Assembly (NCBI GenBank): GCA_030145625.1
Contig: JAQYVF010000025.1
Location: 1-55,081 of the forward strand
Direction of reading: 5' to 3'
Length of the DNA stretch: 55,081 nucleotides
DNA from: Desulfocapsa sp.
GTDB lineage: Bacteria > Desulfobacterota > Desulfobulbia > Desulfobulbales > Desulfocapsaceae
A model generated the notes under the pieces. That model saw only the letters and a program-made list of their open reading frames with translations. It did not search any database and was not told the origin of the DNA. Below are positions 1-7,899 of this stretch, in pieces. The position numbers were made by a program, and so were the translations under genes. How positions within the stretch are numbered: the stretch's first letter is position 1; each line of letters begins with the position of its first letter.

Positions 1-1
1 A

Positions 2-124
2 AATATTGTGCTGGTGGATGATGTCTTTACCACCGGTACAACAGTGTCCGAATGCAGCAAGATGTTGTTGCGGGCAGGGGCCGCTGAAGTGCGTGTTGTG
101 ACTCTGGCAAGAGTACGGGAGTAA
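2..124 (+). CDS. ComF-like phosphoribosyltransferase, C-terminal fragment
   Basis: The window opens inside this gene, so only the last 40 codons and the TAA stop are visible. The reading frame contains the PRPP-binding signature LVDDVFTTGTT, in which two acidic residues are followed by a Thr/Gly loop. This is typical of type I phosphoribosyltransferases. The signature sits close to the C-terminus and is followed by a short strand and the ending LARVRE, the arrangement seen in ComF/GntX proteins, which are linked to DNA uptake or to an unknown PRTase reaction. Other PRTases carry more sequence after the loop, so ComF is the best call, but the N-terminal zinc ribbon that would confirm it lies outside the window. 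A repeat element is inserted 18 bp after the stop. Confidence 0.7.
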   Translation, partial: NIVLVDDVFTTGTTVSECSKMLLRAGAAEVRVVTLARVRE

Positions 125-142
125 GGCCTGTTTCTCTGTTGT

Positions 143-329
143 CCACCTTGCAAAATTGCCTTTTCGCCCAAACTCTTCGGAGTGAGGAGAATTTTATCCT
201 CGGAATATCTAGCATATGCACCCCAATGGTACTCGTACCCGTAGTTAGGGTGATTCTTGCAGGGCACCTGCAGTGAAATTTTTTTCATGCCTCGATTTTG
301 AACGAAAATTCTCATTTTTCAAGGTACCC
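143..329 (+). mobile_element. MITE-like repeat, copy 1
   Basis: A 187 bp non-coding element that begins CCACCTTGCAAAATTG and ends TTTTTCAAGGTACC. The ends form an imperfect terminal inverted repeat of about 22 bp: ACCTTG, then an A-rich stretch, then TTTTCG, matching the complement of the other end. It is flanked by a 7 bp direct repeat CTGTTGT (136-142 and 330-336), which looks like a target-site duplication. The interior holds small hairpins, GGTAC-tc-GTACC and GCAGG-gca-CCTGC. Copies at 2674-2860 (inverted) and 12729-12866 (shortened) share most of the sequence. It encodes no protein and would have to be moved by a transposase elsewhere. Confidence 0.75.
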
Positions 330-989
330 CTGTTGTTTATTCTGATTCGTCCTTGAGCAGTAAAGAAAAATCTCTCAAAAATTGAAGGGAGAAGAGATCT
401 TCATTTCTGAGTACCATTAATACTCAGGTCATCATCGCATGTTCCTCTGCAGGAATAACTCAAATCCGCCATCGGCATTATTATGACCCTTTGATGTCTT
501 GTAGGCATAGTATGCGCTGTGCACACTATATCAGGTCAAAGTTGAGTTTCAGTGCTAAGCAACTCTTCATTTGTATTCTCAAAGGCTTTAAGCCGATTGT
601 TTTTTTAAAAAGTCCATGTGATGTAAGAAGCGCAGTTTGTATTCTTTGCGGGATAGAATCGGAGACTCCGTTAACCTGGATTTGCAGTGGTTCATCTGGT
701 GAGATGGGCGAGAGAGAAATGGGCTAAAAAGGTCCTCTCTTGTTATTTTATACTGCCCGGGTGACACACTGTTTTCGTCTAAAAAAATATCTCTAAAAAT
801 GTTGCATGAGAAAATCACTGGACTATGTGATATTACGAAGATATTGAATTGCTGGTGGTGTAATATGCAGTATTATGTAGTTTTTACTATCTATGTTGAG
901 CTATCTTGAGTTAAAGGAAAATAAAATATTGTTAATAAGTTGTTTGTAAAGGTACTAAGGTTTGAAGATAACAGCAAATTAGGAGGGGG

Positions 990-1240
990 TGGGTGCTCGT
1001 CCCATGAATCGCGGGTTTCAGAGAGAGATGAATCGAGATCCCGTGAAGGTAGAGGGGTACAGAGTAGGGACAGTAATATGTGGTACGCCAGGAAAAACTT
1101 GTCCTAATCGGCTTTGACCGTGAACGAAAAATGGGGTTAATTATTCGGCGTGATTTGCGGTGGTGTATTCCACCTCCAAGACTAATCTGTAGGGAAGAGG
1201 GTTAGTCTCTGGTTCTTCTGTGAAAGGTACTGCTTTTCGT
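990..1240 (+). promoter_or_regulatory. Candidate structured leader upstream of dnaA
   Basis: This stretch can form several stems. GTCCC (999-1003) pairs with GGGAC (1067-1071) and encloses CGCGGG (1010-1015) with CCCGTG (1040-1045). The same GGGAC segment could instead pair with the downstream TGTCC near 1100, so two folds exclude each other. Two more hairpins follow: GGTGG-tgtatt-CCACC and GACTAA...TTAGTC. Mutually exclusive stems upstream of a gene would suit a cis-regulatory RNA, but I do not recognise a known riboswitch or RNA family. Transcription of the region is not shown by the sequence. Confidence 0.25.
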
Positions 1241-1334
1241 GGTCTAACAATGAAAAAAGAAGAGCAAAAAGCTTAATAGTTGTCTGATTTGGCGGAATTC
1301 CGTCATCGTTTTTTTGTCGCATTGAGGGGGGAAG

Positions 1335-2657
1335 ATGGTCTGGGAGAAGGTGAAAGCAGTTTTAAAAGAGAGTCTAGGTGAGAGCGTTTACAGTCTATGG
1401 ATCGAGCCCCTTGAGTGTGTCCATTCCGAAGCCGAAAACATACACCTTGCCTGTCCAGACCGCTTTTATCGTGCCCACCTGACTCGTAATCATCTCTGTC
1501 TGGTTCAGGAAAAGATCAATCAGCTCAGTGCTGTTCCCTGTAAAGTGACGCTTTGCGACAAGGGAGGGGAGGCCCTGCCTGCTGCAAGGCCCAAAGGTCA
1601 GCTTCGTCTGCCGCATATTCCCGAGCGTCGATCCGTTGTTCGGGCTCTGCACCCGCGCTATACCTTTGACTCCTTTATGCTGGGTGAGAGTAATCTCCTG
1701 GCCCAGTCTGCCTGTAAGTCTATGGTTAAAGGTGATGATAGTGTTGGTTCCTGTCTCTATATTAATAGTTCAACTGGGCTTGGGAAAAGTCATCTGACCC
1801 ATGCCGTGGCCCACTGGTTACTGGCAGAGTCTCCTGAAACCAGGCTTCGTTATGTGACAGCTCAGCAGTTTGCCTCGGAGATGGTTCGGGGGATTCAATC
1901 CCATGATATGGATCAGTTTAAAAACAAGTATCATGATCAGTGTGATTTTTTACTGGTAGAAGATGTACACGCCCTGAAGGGAAAGAAAAAGACCCAGGAG
2001 GAGTTGAATGAACTCTTGGATTCTCTGATTAAGTCCGGTAAACGGGTGATTTTTACTGCCAATAATACCCCACGTGATCTGGATGGTATTGATAATGAAT
2101 TCCGCTCTCGTATGGGAGCTGGCCTAGTGACGACCATTCAGGCCCCGGATCTCGGAACCCGTTATCGTATTGTGGAAAGCAAGGCTGCACAGTGTGGACT
2201 GGATCTGCAAGAGGATGCGATTTCCCATATCAGCGGCCAGATTAAAGGTGATGTTCGTCGAATCGAATCGGCTTTACTGGCATTGCGAGCCAAGGCTGCT
2301 CTGGTTGGGGGACAGGTAGAGATGGAGATGGTTCGGGAGGTCGTGGAAGGTCTCGTTGGAGTGTCTCAGGCCCTGACCACTAGCCTGATCGGAGAAATGA
2401 TAAGTCGGGAGTTTAAGGTCAGTGTCAAGGAACTCCAGTCTCGGTCGAGAAAAAAGGTGGTGAGTTTTCCCCGCCAGGTGGCCATGTACCTGGGAAGAAA
2501 ACATACCTCCGAGTCTCTGGCTGATATCGGTCAGGCCTTTAATCGAAACCACGCCACTGTTCTTCATGCGGTGAAGGTGGTTTCAAACCTCTGTCTTCAC
2601 GATACTTCAGTTCGGCGGCAGATGGAAATTCTTGATCGAAAAATGAGTCAGCTCTAA
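1335..2657 (+). CDS. dnaA: Chromosomal replication initiator protein DnaA (divergent)
   Basis: A 440-residue AAA+ initiator with the full DnaA layout: domain I at residues 1-70 (YSLWIEPL), a short linker, an AAA+ core from about 107 (YTFDSFMLGESN) and a DNA-binding domain IV ending near 420. The Walker A loop reads SSTGLGKS at 145-152, so the usual first Gly is Ser. Walker B is LLVED (206-210). The arginine-finger region (NEFRSRM) and sensor II (GDVRRIE) are present. The domain IV signature is AFNRNHATVLHA, one residue shorter than the common GGRDHTTVLHA form. The ATG follows GAGGGGGG. dnaN, recF and gyrB are not adjacent and there are no obvious DnaA boxes, so it may be the sole dnaA away from the classical cluster or a second paralogue. 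Confidence 0.85.
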   Translation: MVWEKVKAVLKESLGESVYSLWIEPLECVHSEAENIHLACPDRFYRAHLTRNHLCLVQEKINQLSAVPCKVTLCDKGGEALPAARPKGQLRLPHIPERRSVVRALHPRYTFDSFMLGESNLLAQSACKSMVKGDDSVGSCLYINSSTGLGKSHLTHAVAHWLLAESPETRLRYVTAQQFASEMVRGIQSHDMDQFKNKYHDQCDFLLVEDVHALKGKKKTQEELNELLDSLIKSGKRVIFTANNTPRDLDGIDNEFRSRMGAGLVTTIQAPDLGTRYRIVESKAAQCGLDLQEDAISHISGQIKGDVRRIESALLALRAKAALVGGQVEMEMVREVVEGLVGVSQALTTSLIGEMISREFKVSVKELQSRSRKKVVSFPRQVAMYLGRKHTSESLADIGQAFNRNHATVLHAVKVVSNLCLHDTSVRRQMEILDRKMSQL

Positions 2658-2673
2658 TGCGTCGAGGGTGAAG

Positions 2674-2860
2674 GGTACCTTGAAAGATTAGAATTTTCGT
2701 TCAAAATCGAGGCATGAAAAAAATTTACCACAGGTGCCCTGCAAGAATCACCCTAACTACGGGTACAAGTACCCTTGGGGTGCATATATTTGATATCCCG
2801 AGGATAAATATTTTTTCATAACGAAGAGTTTGGGAGAAAAGGCAATTTTGCAAGGTGGCC
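2674..2860 (-). mobile_element. MITE-like repeat, copy 2 (inverted)
   Basis: A full-length 187 bp copy of the element at 143-329, in the opposite orientation. It begins GGTACCTTGAAAG and ends TTTTGCAAGGTGG on the plus strand. The flanks carry TGAAG at 2669-2673 and 2861-2865, a likely 5 bp target-site duplication. The inner palindrome GGGTAC-tt-GTACCC differs from copy 1 at both arms but still pairs. It sits between the dnaA stop codon (2657) and what appears to be the dnaA terminator (2867-2897), so the insertion has pushed the terminator about 190 bp downstream. Confidence 0.75.
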
Positions 2861-2866
2861 TGAAGT

Positions 2867-2897
2867 GACTCCCCTGCTGCAGGGGAGTCTTCTTTTT
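2867..2897 (+). terminator. Rho-independent terminator of dnaA
   Basis: A perfect 10 bp stem GACTCCCCTG / CAGGGGAGTC (2867-2876 and 2880-2889) with a CTG loop, followed by TTCTTTTT. The T-tract follows the stem only on the plus strand, so it serves dnaA and not the convergent hemY-like gene. It lies beyond repeat copy 2. Confidence 0.8.
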
Positions 2898-2928
2898 GCT
2901 CAAAGTGAACGCTGTTTTTGTATCCGGA

Positions 2929-4329
2929 TTAAAAATAGACCTTTTTGACTGCTGCGTCCTGTTCTCCACTATCCTGTTCACCTTCTCTGATCGCTTCGCT
3001 TACCCGAAAAGCAGTCTTGATCATATCGTTGAGCCCGATTCCCTCCCAGCCAAATCCTGTTATATAAAGTCCTTTTTCTTTCTGCATGAGTGTGTTACGC
3101 CACTGGAGAAGGGCTGGATAGCCGGCCTCAAGCTGCGGAATGCTGCTCTGAGGGCGTAGGACACGGGAGTAGGTTGGCTCACCTGGCAGATTTAAGAGCC
3201 CTTGTAAATCTCTGACTGATTCCCTGATCAGGGTCTCGTCGTCAAGTTCCAAGCGTTCCGGATGCCGGCGACCTCCTACCAGGGCTTCCAGTAAGATGTG
3301 TCCTTCCGGGGAACGTCCGGGAAACATGTTAGAGGAGAAGAGGGCGCCCAGGCAGAAACGTTGTTCCTGTTCCGGGGTCAGGTAGCCGAATCCTGGAGGA
3401 AGGCTGGCTCCTTCCCCAAAGCCGAGGGCAATGGTGACGATCCTGGCCTCAGCTATTTTTGATTGGGGCGGAGGATCGCCCAGTGATGCGAGCAGGGCCA
3501 GGGCCTGATTCACCGGCAGGGCCAGTACCAGGTTACGACCGGTAAAGTTTCCCTGTGCTGTCTCTACTTGCCAGTACCCGTTTTCACGGGAAACAGCGTT
3601 GACCGAACAAGCGGTCAGTATCTCTTTTTCTGTGTCCAGATCCTGGCTTAATCGTTCGGCAAGACGATTCATGCCCTGGGGGAAGCTGGTCATGGCAGGT
3701 AAGCCTTTTTTCTTTCCCTTGTTCTTGCTTCCTGCTGCTTTCATCTTTTTCAGGAGCCCCCGGATTACTGAACCGTGTTCCTTTTCTACCTGTCGTACAC
3801 CGGGCATGACTCCGTCAATGACCAGTCGTTCCAGGTCACCGGCATAGGTTCCGGTGAAGACGGCATCCACATAAGGGAGCAGGGCTTGACCGAAACGGTA
3901 GCGTACCCACTCGCTCACTGTCGGTTCGCCGGGTAGCGGTTTCTTCCAGAGGTCAGCGGCAACGCGCAATTTCTGAAGTGGTGAGATAAGTGGTGCAGCC
4001 AGGATCTTTGTTGGTGTCTGGGGGATGAGTTTGAGGTTGCCGTTCATGCAGACATAGCGGACAAACTTGGCGAGAGGTGCCTTCACACATTCCTGGTCCA
4101 GTCCGGTCTCTGCAAGTAGAGTACGGCTTTCGGGGCAATTGTCGAGGAAGCCATGGGGGCCGCCCTCTGCCACATAGCCGTTTTCCGGATGGCTCCATAT
4201 GGCTCCGCCGGTTTTTTCAGACTGCTCCAGAAGGAGAAAGGAGTGGCCGGGGATTTGTCGCAGTTTCCAGGCAACGGTGAGCCCGGAGAGGCCAGCCCCG
4301 ATAATGATGGTATCTTTAATGTTTTTCAT
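2929..4329 (-). CDS. hemY: HemY-type protoporphyrinogen/coproporphyrinogen oxidase
   Basis: A 466-residue flavoprotein of the amine-oxidase/PPOX superfamily. The N-terminal dinucleotide-binding motif GAGLSGLTVAWKL is followed by the FAD-contact segment ending EKTGGAIWS. The C-terminal FAD motif ITGFGWEGIGLNDMIKTA lies near residue 435. The family oxidises protoporphyrinogen IX or coproporphyrinogen III in haem synthesis, usually with oxygen as acceptor. Length and domain order match HemY. The ATG overlaps the stop of the upstream metallophosphoesterase gene by 4 bp (ATGA), so the two are translationally coupled. An oxygen-using haem enzyme is notable in a sulfate reducer, where the siroheme-dependent Ahb route is common. 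The acceptor and exact porphyrin substrate cannot be read from sequence. Confidence 0.82.
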   Translation of the reverse strand: MKNIKDTIIIGAGLSGLTVAWKLRQIPGHSFLLLEQSEKTGGAIWSHPENGYVAEGGPHGFLDNCPESRTLLAETGLDQECVKAPLAKFVRYVCMNGNLKLIPQTPTKILAAPLISPLQKLRVAADLWKKPLPGEPTVSEWVRYRFGQALLPYVDAVFTGTYAGDLERLVIDGVMPGVRQVEKEHGSVIRGLLKKMKAAGSKNKGKKKGLPAMTSFPQGMNRLAERLSQDLDTEKEILTACSVNAVSRENGYWQVETAQGNFTGRNLVLALPVNQALALLASLGDPPPQSKIAEARIVTIALGFGEGASLPPGFGYLTPEQEQRFCLGALFSSNMFPGRSPEGHILLEALVGGRRHPERLELDDETLIRESVRDLQGLLNLPGEPTYSRVLRPQSSIPQLEAGYPALLQWRNTLMQKEKGLYITGFGWEGIGLNDMIKTAFRVSEAIREGEQDSGEQDAAVKKVYF

Positions 4330-5012
4330 TGGATAGTTGCTTTAAGTTTTCCTTTGTTTTCAATAACTATTTCAATCCAGCCGCCGTTGCTGATCATTCC
4401 CGGATTGAGTATCAAGGTTTCGCCGATTTGGTCACTGCCCTTTGCTTCGTGGATGTGACCGGTGAGACAAAGCGGCGGTTGGCTTCGCTCAATAAAACTA
4501 CGTACAGCCAAAGATCCCACATGACTGCCATCCGGCAGAAGGTCAAGGGCCGTATCCAGAGGTGGGGTGTGAGAGACGAGGATCAGTGGGATCTGGTGAC
4601 GCTCAAGGGGTTCGGCCAGTTCGATATAGTTTCTGGCCTGGAGATATGCCTGGTCCAGAGTGCGGCCCAGTTCTTTTTCACTAAATTCGGTAGGCGTGTT
4701 GAATGGGGTGGGGTTGGAGCCGCCGCAGCCCATGAGGCAGACCCCGCGTCTGAAGAGTCGGGCCTGGCCGTGAATGTTCATATTCAGGGCATCCAGGTAA
4801 TCATTGATTTCAAATTCATCTAGGTTGCCCACCTGGGCCAATACATGGGGGTTGACCGCAAGGACCTGATTGAGGACTTCGCGGGCATCGTGTCGAGACC
4901 CGTAGTTGGTGAGATCACCTGTGAGGATGATCAGATCTGCTGAAGAAATATCCGGAATTTTAGCAAAATTTCCAAGGGACATGTGGATGTCACCAAAAGC
5001 TATGATTCTCAT
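4326..5012 (-). CDS. Calcineurin-like metallophosphoesterase
   Basis: I chose the ATG at 5012 because GAGGAG lies 7 bp upstream and the protein then begins directly with MRIIAFGDIHMS; the frame extends further upstream but without similarity. The 228-residue product has the family metal-binding motifs in order: GDIH near the start, TGDLTNYG, GNLDEFE (in place of GNHD), VSHTPP and TGHIHEA at the end. These ligate two metal ions for phosphoester hydrolysis. It resembles the small YfcE/Icc-like phosphoesterases; the substrate is unknown. It is upstream of and overlaps the HemY-type gene, but no functional link with haem synthesis is evident. Confidence 0.8.
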   Translation of the reverse strand: MRIIAFGDIHMSLGNFAKIPDISSADLIILTGDLTNYGSRHDAREVLNQVLAVNPHVLAQVGNLDEFEINDYLDALNMNIHGQARLFRRGVCLMGCGGSNPTPFNTPTEFSEKELGRTLDQAYLQARNYIELAEPLERHQIPLILVSHTPPLDTALDLLPDGSHVGSLAVRSFIERSQPPLCLTGHIHEAKGSDQIGETLILNPGMISNGGWIEIVIENKGKLKATIQ

Positions 5013-5359
5013 ATCGTTCTCCTCAGTGGGTATGGCGTTGCAAGAACTCTTCGGCTGCTTTGTTGTTACAAAATTGCAGATGAAAGTTTTTGAAGTCTGT
5101 GCATTTTTAATTAGCCATCGGATTTCGACTTCCTTGACACTAAAACACTTACTCAACCCCAAGAAAACAGCGTTTTGTTCTGCACAGTGGGCTTGACAGC
5201 AAGGGATGTATGTTTATCATTTTGGCCGACTTCGGGAAAAAAAGCAACGGAATTGGGCTCGACCCATTCATCCATATCCCTGATACCGGTCGTAAGCAGT
5301 AGAGGTTTTGTTACGAAGATGTATCTCAGAATATAATTGACAGAGGAGGATTGTTACAG
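5013..5359. other. Divergent intergenic region, phosphoesterase/htpG
   Basis: This 347 bp gap separates divergent genes. It contains a good sigma-70 promoter facing htpG at 5193-5220 (separate entry) and a strong ribosome-binding site GAGGAGGA at 5343-5350. I looked for a CIRCE heat-shock operator (TTAGCACTC-N9-GAGTGCTAA) and found none. No small gene is evident. Confidence 0.6.
5193..5220 (+). promoter_or_regulatory. Sigma-70 promoter of htpG
   Basis: A perfect -35 box TTGACA (5193-5198), a 16 bp spacer and a -10 box TATCAT (5215-5220). The expected transcript start near 5228 leaves a leader of about 130 nt before the htpG ATG at 5360. Confidence 0.6.
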
Positions 5360-7228
5360 ATGAGCAGTCAAACAAGCACCCATGAGTTTCAGGCAGAAAC
5401 AAAGAAACTTCTTGATATCGTTATTCATTCGCTTTACACGGAGCGTGATATTTTTATCCGTGAATTGATTTCAAATGGTTCCGATGCGTTGGAAAAGATG
5501 CGTCACGAGAGCCTGCTGAAAAAGGAAGTTTTTGATGGGCATGTGCCACTGGAGATCTCCATTGATCTTGATGAGAAGGAGCATACCCTGACCATCACCG
5601 ATAGCGGCATTGGCATGACCAGGGCAGAGCTTGAGACGAATCTGGGTACCATTGCCCACTCCGGCTCCGGGACTTTTGTTGCAGAGCTTGCTGAGGCGGC
5701 GAAAAAGGATGTGAGCCTGATTGGTCAGTTTGGAGTTGGCTTTTATGCCGCCTTTATGGCAGCGGAAAAAGTCACGGTGCAGAGTCGTTCCTGGGATGGT
5801 TCCGAAGGAAATGAGTGGGTCTCTGATGGAACGGGTAGTTTTTCCATCACTGAATGTCCGGGGTTGCATCGCGGAACCAGAATTATTATTGACCTGAAGG
5901 AAGACGCCCACGGGTATGCTGAAAAGTGGAAGGTGGAAAATATCATCAAACAATACTCTTCTTTTGTCCCCTTTCCCATCAAGCTTGAGGGGGAGACAGT
6001 CAATACGGTACAGGCCATCTGGACCCGAAGTAAGAATGAGATCACTGAAGAGGAGTATAACGACTTTTATAAGTTTGTCGGTAACGCCATGGATGAGCCC
6101 CAGTTTCGCCTCCATTTCTCTGTGGATGCTCCCCTGGCCATTAACGCCGTCCTCTTTGTTCCCAAAGAGAATTTTGAGGGTATGGGATTTGGCCGGGTTG
6201 ATCCCGGAGTAAACCTCTACTGTCAGCGTATCCTTATTGATCAGCACTCTGAGCATATCTTGCCGGAGTGGCTGCGCTTCCTCAAAGGGGTGGTGGACAG
6301 TGAAGACCTGCCCCTCAATATCTCCCGTCAGGCTCTCCAGGATAATGCCCTGGTCCTTAAGCTGCGCAAGGTGATTACCAAACGCTTTCTTAAATTTCTC
6401 GACGAGGAAGCCAAACGGGATGCAGATGCCTACCTTGATTTCTGGAATACTTTTGGAATTTATCTTAAAGAGGGTGTGACCTCTGATTTTGAGTTTCAGA
6501 AGGAACTGGCCAAACTGGTTCGTTTCGAATCTTCCCGTTCCGAAGATGGTAAACCCACCTCCCTTACTGAATATGTGGAAGGTATGGACGAGGGTCAGGA
6601 AGAAATCTATTATATCAATGGTCCCAACCGGGCCGCCATTGAATCAGGTCCCTATGTGGAGATGTTCACCAAAAAGAATATCGAAATTCTCTACACCATG
6701 GAGCCCATTGATGATTTTGTCCTCAATCATTTAGGTGAGTTTGATGGCAAGAAACTGGTCTCTGCGGATCGGGCCGATCTTGATCTGTCCTCTGCCGATG
6801 ATGAGGCTGCAGAGACCGAAAATAAAGAGAAGCTAGGAAGCGAGGCTGGAGTTGAACTCATTTCCTGGCTTAAAAAGACCCTGGAAGACAAAGTGGCTGA
6901 GGTCATCGAGTCGAAACGTCTGGTGGATTCGCCTGCTATGATTGTTAATCCGGACGGTTTTATGACTTCTTCCATGGAACGGGTCATGGCAGCCAGTCGC
7001 ATGGAGAAGGGGATGGTTCCCGAGAGCTCCAAAAAGAACCTGGAGATCAACCTTGCCAGTCCCTTGATTAAGCAGTTGGCGGAGCTTGTGAAAAACGACG
7101 AGCCCTTTGCTGCTGATGTAGCTGCTCAGATCTATGATAACGCCATGATTCAGGCAGGCCTGGTTGTGGACCCCATGGTCATGGTAGAGCGGAATTATAA
7201 GATTTTGAACAAGGCCGTGGGTGCCTGA
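5360..7228 (+). CDS. htpG: Molecular chaperone HtpG (Hsp90)
   Basis: A 622-residue bacterial Hsp90. The GHKL ATPase domain carries the expected motifs: ELISNGSDAL (motif N with the catalytic Glu), DSGIGMT and GQFGVGFYAAF. The middle domain has the SEDLPLNISRQALQ segment, including the Arg that contacts ATP phosphate. The C-terminal dimerisation domain follows from about residue 510. HtpG folds client proteins as an ATP-driven dimer in the cytoplasm. I start at ATG 5360, 9 bp after GAGGAGGA; the in-frame TTG at 5351 touches that site and is unlikely. It appears monocistronic, since a 270 bp gap follows. Confidence 0.96.
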   Translation: MSSQTSTHEFQAETKKLLDIVIHSLYTERDIFIRELISNGSDALEKMRHESLLKKEVFDGHVPLEISIDLDEKEHTLTITDSGIGMTRAELETNLGTIAHSGSGTFVAELAEAAKKDVSLIGQFGVGFYAAFMAAEKVTVQSRSWDGSEGNEWVSDGTGSFSITECPGLHRGTRIIIDLKEDAHGYAEKWKVENIIKQYSSFVPFPIKLEGETVNTVQAIWTRSKNEITEEEYNDFYKFVGNAMDEPQFRLHFSVDAPLAINAVLFVPKENFEGMGFGRVDPGVNLYCQRILIDQHSEHILPEWLRFLKGVVDSEDLPLNISRQALQDNALVLKLRKVITKRFLKFLDEEAKRDADAYLDFWNTFGIYLKEGVTSDFEFQKELAKLVRFESSRSEDGKPTSLTEYVEGMDEGQEEIYYINGPNRAAIESGPYVEMFTKKNIEILYTMEPIDDFVLNHLGEFDGKKLVSADRADLDLSSADDEAAETENKEKLGSEAGVELISWLKKTLEDKVAEVIESKRLVDSPAMIVNPDGFMTSSMERVMAASRMEKGMVPESSKKNLEINLASPLIKQLAELVKNDEPFAADVAAQIYDNAMIQAGLVVDPMVMVERNYKILNKAVGA

Positions 7229-7438
7229 ACTGTTTAATTGTTAAAGGGAATTTATTTCAAGTAGAAGCCGGAGACACCAAGAGTTCACCACTCTTTCTCT
7301 CTTCCCATAAGCTGGCGGATAAATTAAAGAGTCAGCCAACAGGGAGAGAGTGATAGTGTCCCCAGGGGTGCTGCCGTTTTGGAGCAAAGATGGGTGCGGG
7401 TGAACTCTTACTTGAAAAAAGACGCTCTTCGGGCTATA

Positions 7439-7480
7439 GAACGGTTGAAATTACTAACTTCACGGTTTTTTTAACCGTTC
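7439..7480 (+). promoter_or_regulatory. Hairpins in the leader of the BamE-like gene
   Basis: GAACGGTT (7439-7446) pairs with AACCGTTC (7473-7480). An inner ACGGTT at 7462-7467 can pair with the same right arm as a shorter hairpin with a T-rich loop. The right arm ends about 20 bp before the ATG at 7501, close to the GGGAG ribosome-binding site. It could act on translation or as a weak attenuator. Confidence 0.35.
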
Positions 7481-7500
7481 ATTTTCAATGGGAGATTCTC

Positions 7501-7899
7501 ATGTCAATGACTCGTCGTCCTCTTTTTTTTCTGTTAATAGCTCTCTTTGTGGCTCTAGTCCTGGGTGGATGTTCCAAGGGGCCGGTTCGTCATCTGGCAT
7601 CCGATGTCTGTATGGTTAAGGCTGGACAGACCAGTCGTCAGGAGGTCCTTGAGTTGATGGGAGAACCTGACGCCAAACGAATGGTGGCGCCATCAACGGA
7701 ACAGTGGGTCTATTATGAGGAGGACAAATCCTCTTTGCAGTCTGCCCCTGTAGTGGGTGGGACCTTTGATCCCAGCGGTTATCATATGGTGGTGATAACC
7801 CTTGCCGGTGATACGGTTTCCACGTGCCGCTATAGTGCCTATGATGAAGATGAATTTGACTGGCAGGATGACTATTCCTGGCAAGAGATCGAAAAATGA
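7501..7899 (+). CDS. BamE/SmpA-like outer-membrane lipoprotein
   Basis: A 132-residue lipoprotein. The N-terminus has basic residues (MSMTRRP), a hydrophobic run and the lipobox LGGC, so Cys24 would be lipidated. The mature part has the BamE/SmpA signature: a Gly-Gln-Thr turn, a helix (SRQEVLELMGEP) and a strand with QWVYYEE, which ties outer-membrane assembly proteins together. The tail is acidic (YDEDEFDWQDD), which is not typical of BamE, so another SmpA/OmlA-domain role is possible. The ATG at 7501 has GGGAG 6 bp upstream; earlier in-frame starts would bury the signal peptide. It overlaps pcm by 4 bp (ATGA). Confidence 0.72.
   Translation: MSMTRRPLFFLLIALFVALVLGGCSKGPVRHLASDVCMVKAGQTSRQEVLELMGEPDAKRMVAPSTEQWVYYEEDKSSLQSAPVVGGTFDPSGYHMVVITLAGDTVSTCRYSAYDEDEFDWQDDYSWQEIEK

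Larger units (their letters stand above)
125..1334. other. 1.2 kb non-coding region upstream of dnaA
   Basis: No open frame here has a convincing ribosome-binding site or a recognisable product. The first 200 bp hold repeat copy 1. Positions about 830-975 are AT-rich, and about 990-1240 contain several potential stems (separate entry). A perfect palindrome CGGAATTCCG lies at 1293-1302, 32 bp before the dnaA start, and could be an operator. A 37-codon frame at 1004-1117 follows an AGGAGG at 981-986, but the 17 bp spacing is too long for a normal start. I looked for consensus DnaA boxes (TTATCCACA-like) to test for a replication origin and found none. Confidence 0.6.

Noticed and set aside
1004-1117. 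A 37-codon frame after AGGAGG upstream of dnaA
   Set aside because: Spacing of 17 bp between the site and ATG is too large, the product is not recognisable, and the region is better described as potential RNA structure.
330-1334. Possible replication origin next to dnaA
   Set aside because: The region is AT-rich in part, but I found no consensus DnaA boxes and no dnaN/gyrB neighbours, so an origin is not supported.
5013-5359. CIRCE-type heat-shock operator upstream of htpG
   Set aside because: I looked for the TTAGCACTC inverted repeat and did not find it; only a sigma-70 promoter is visible.
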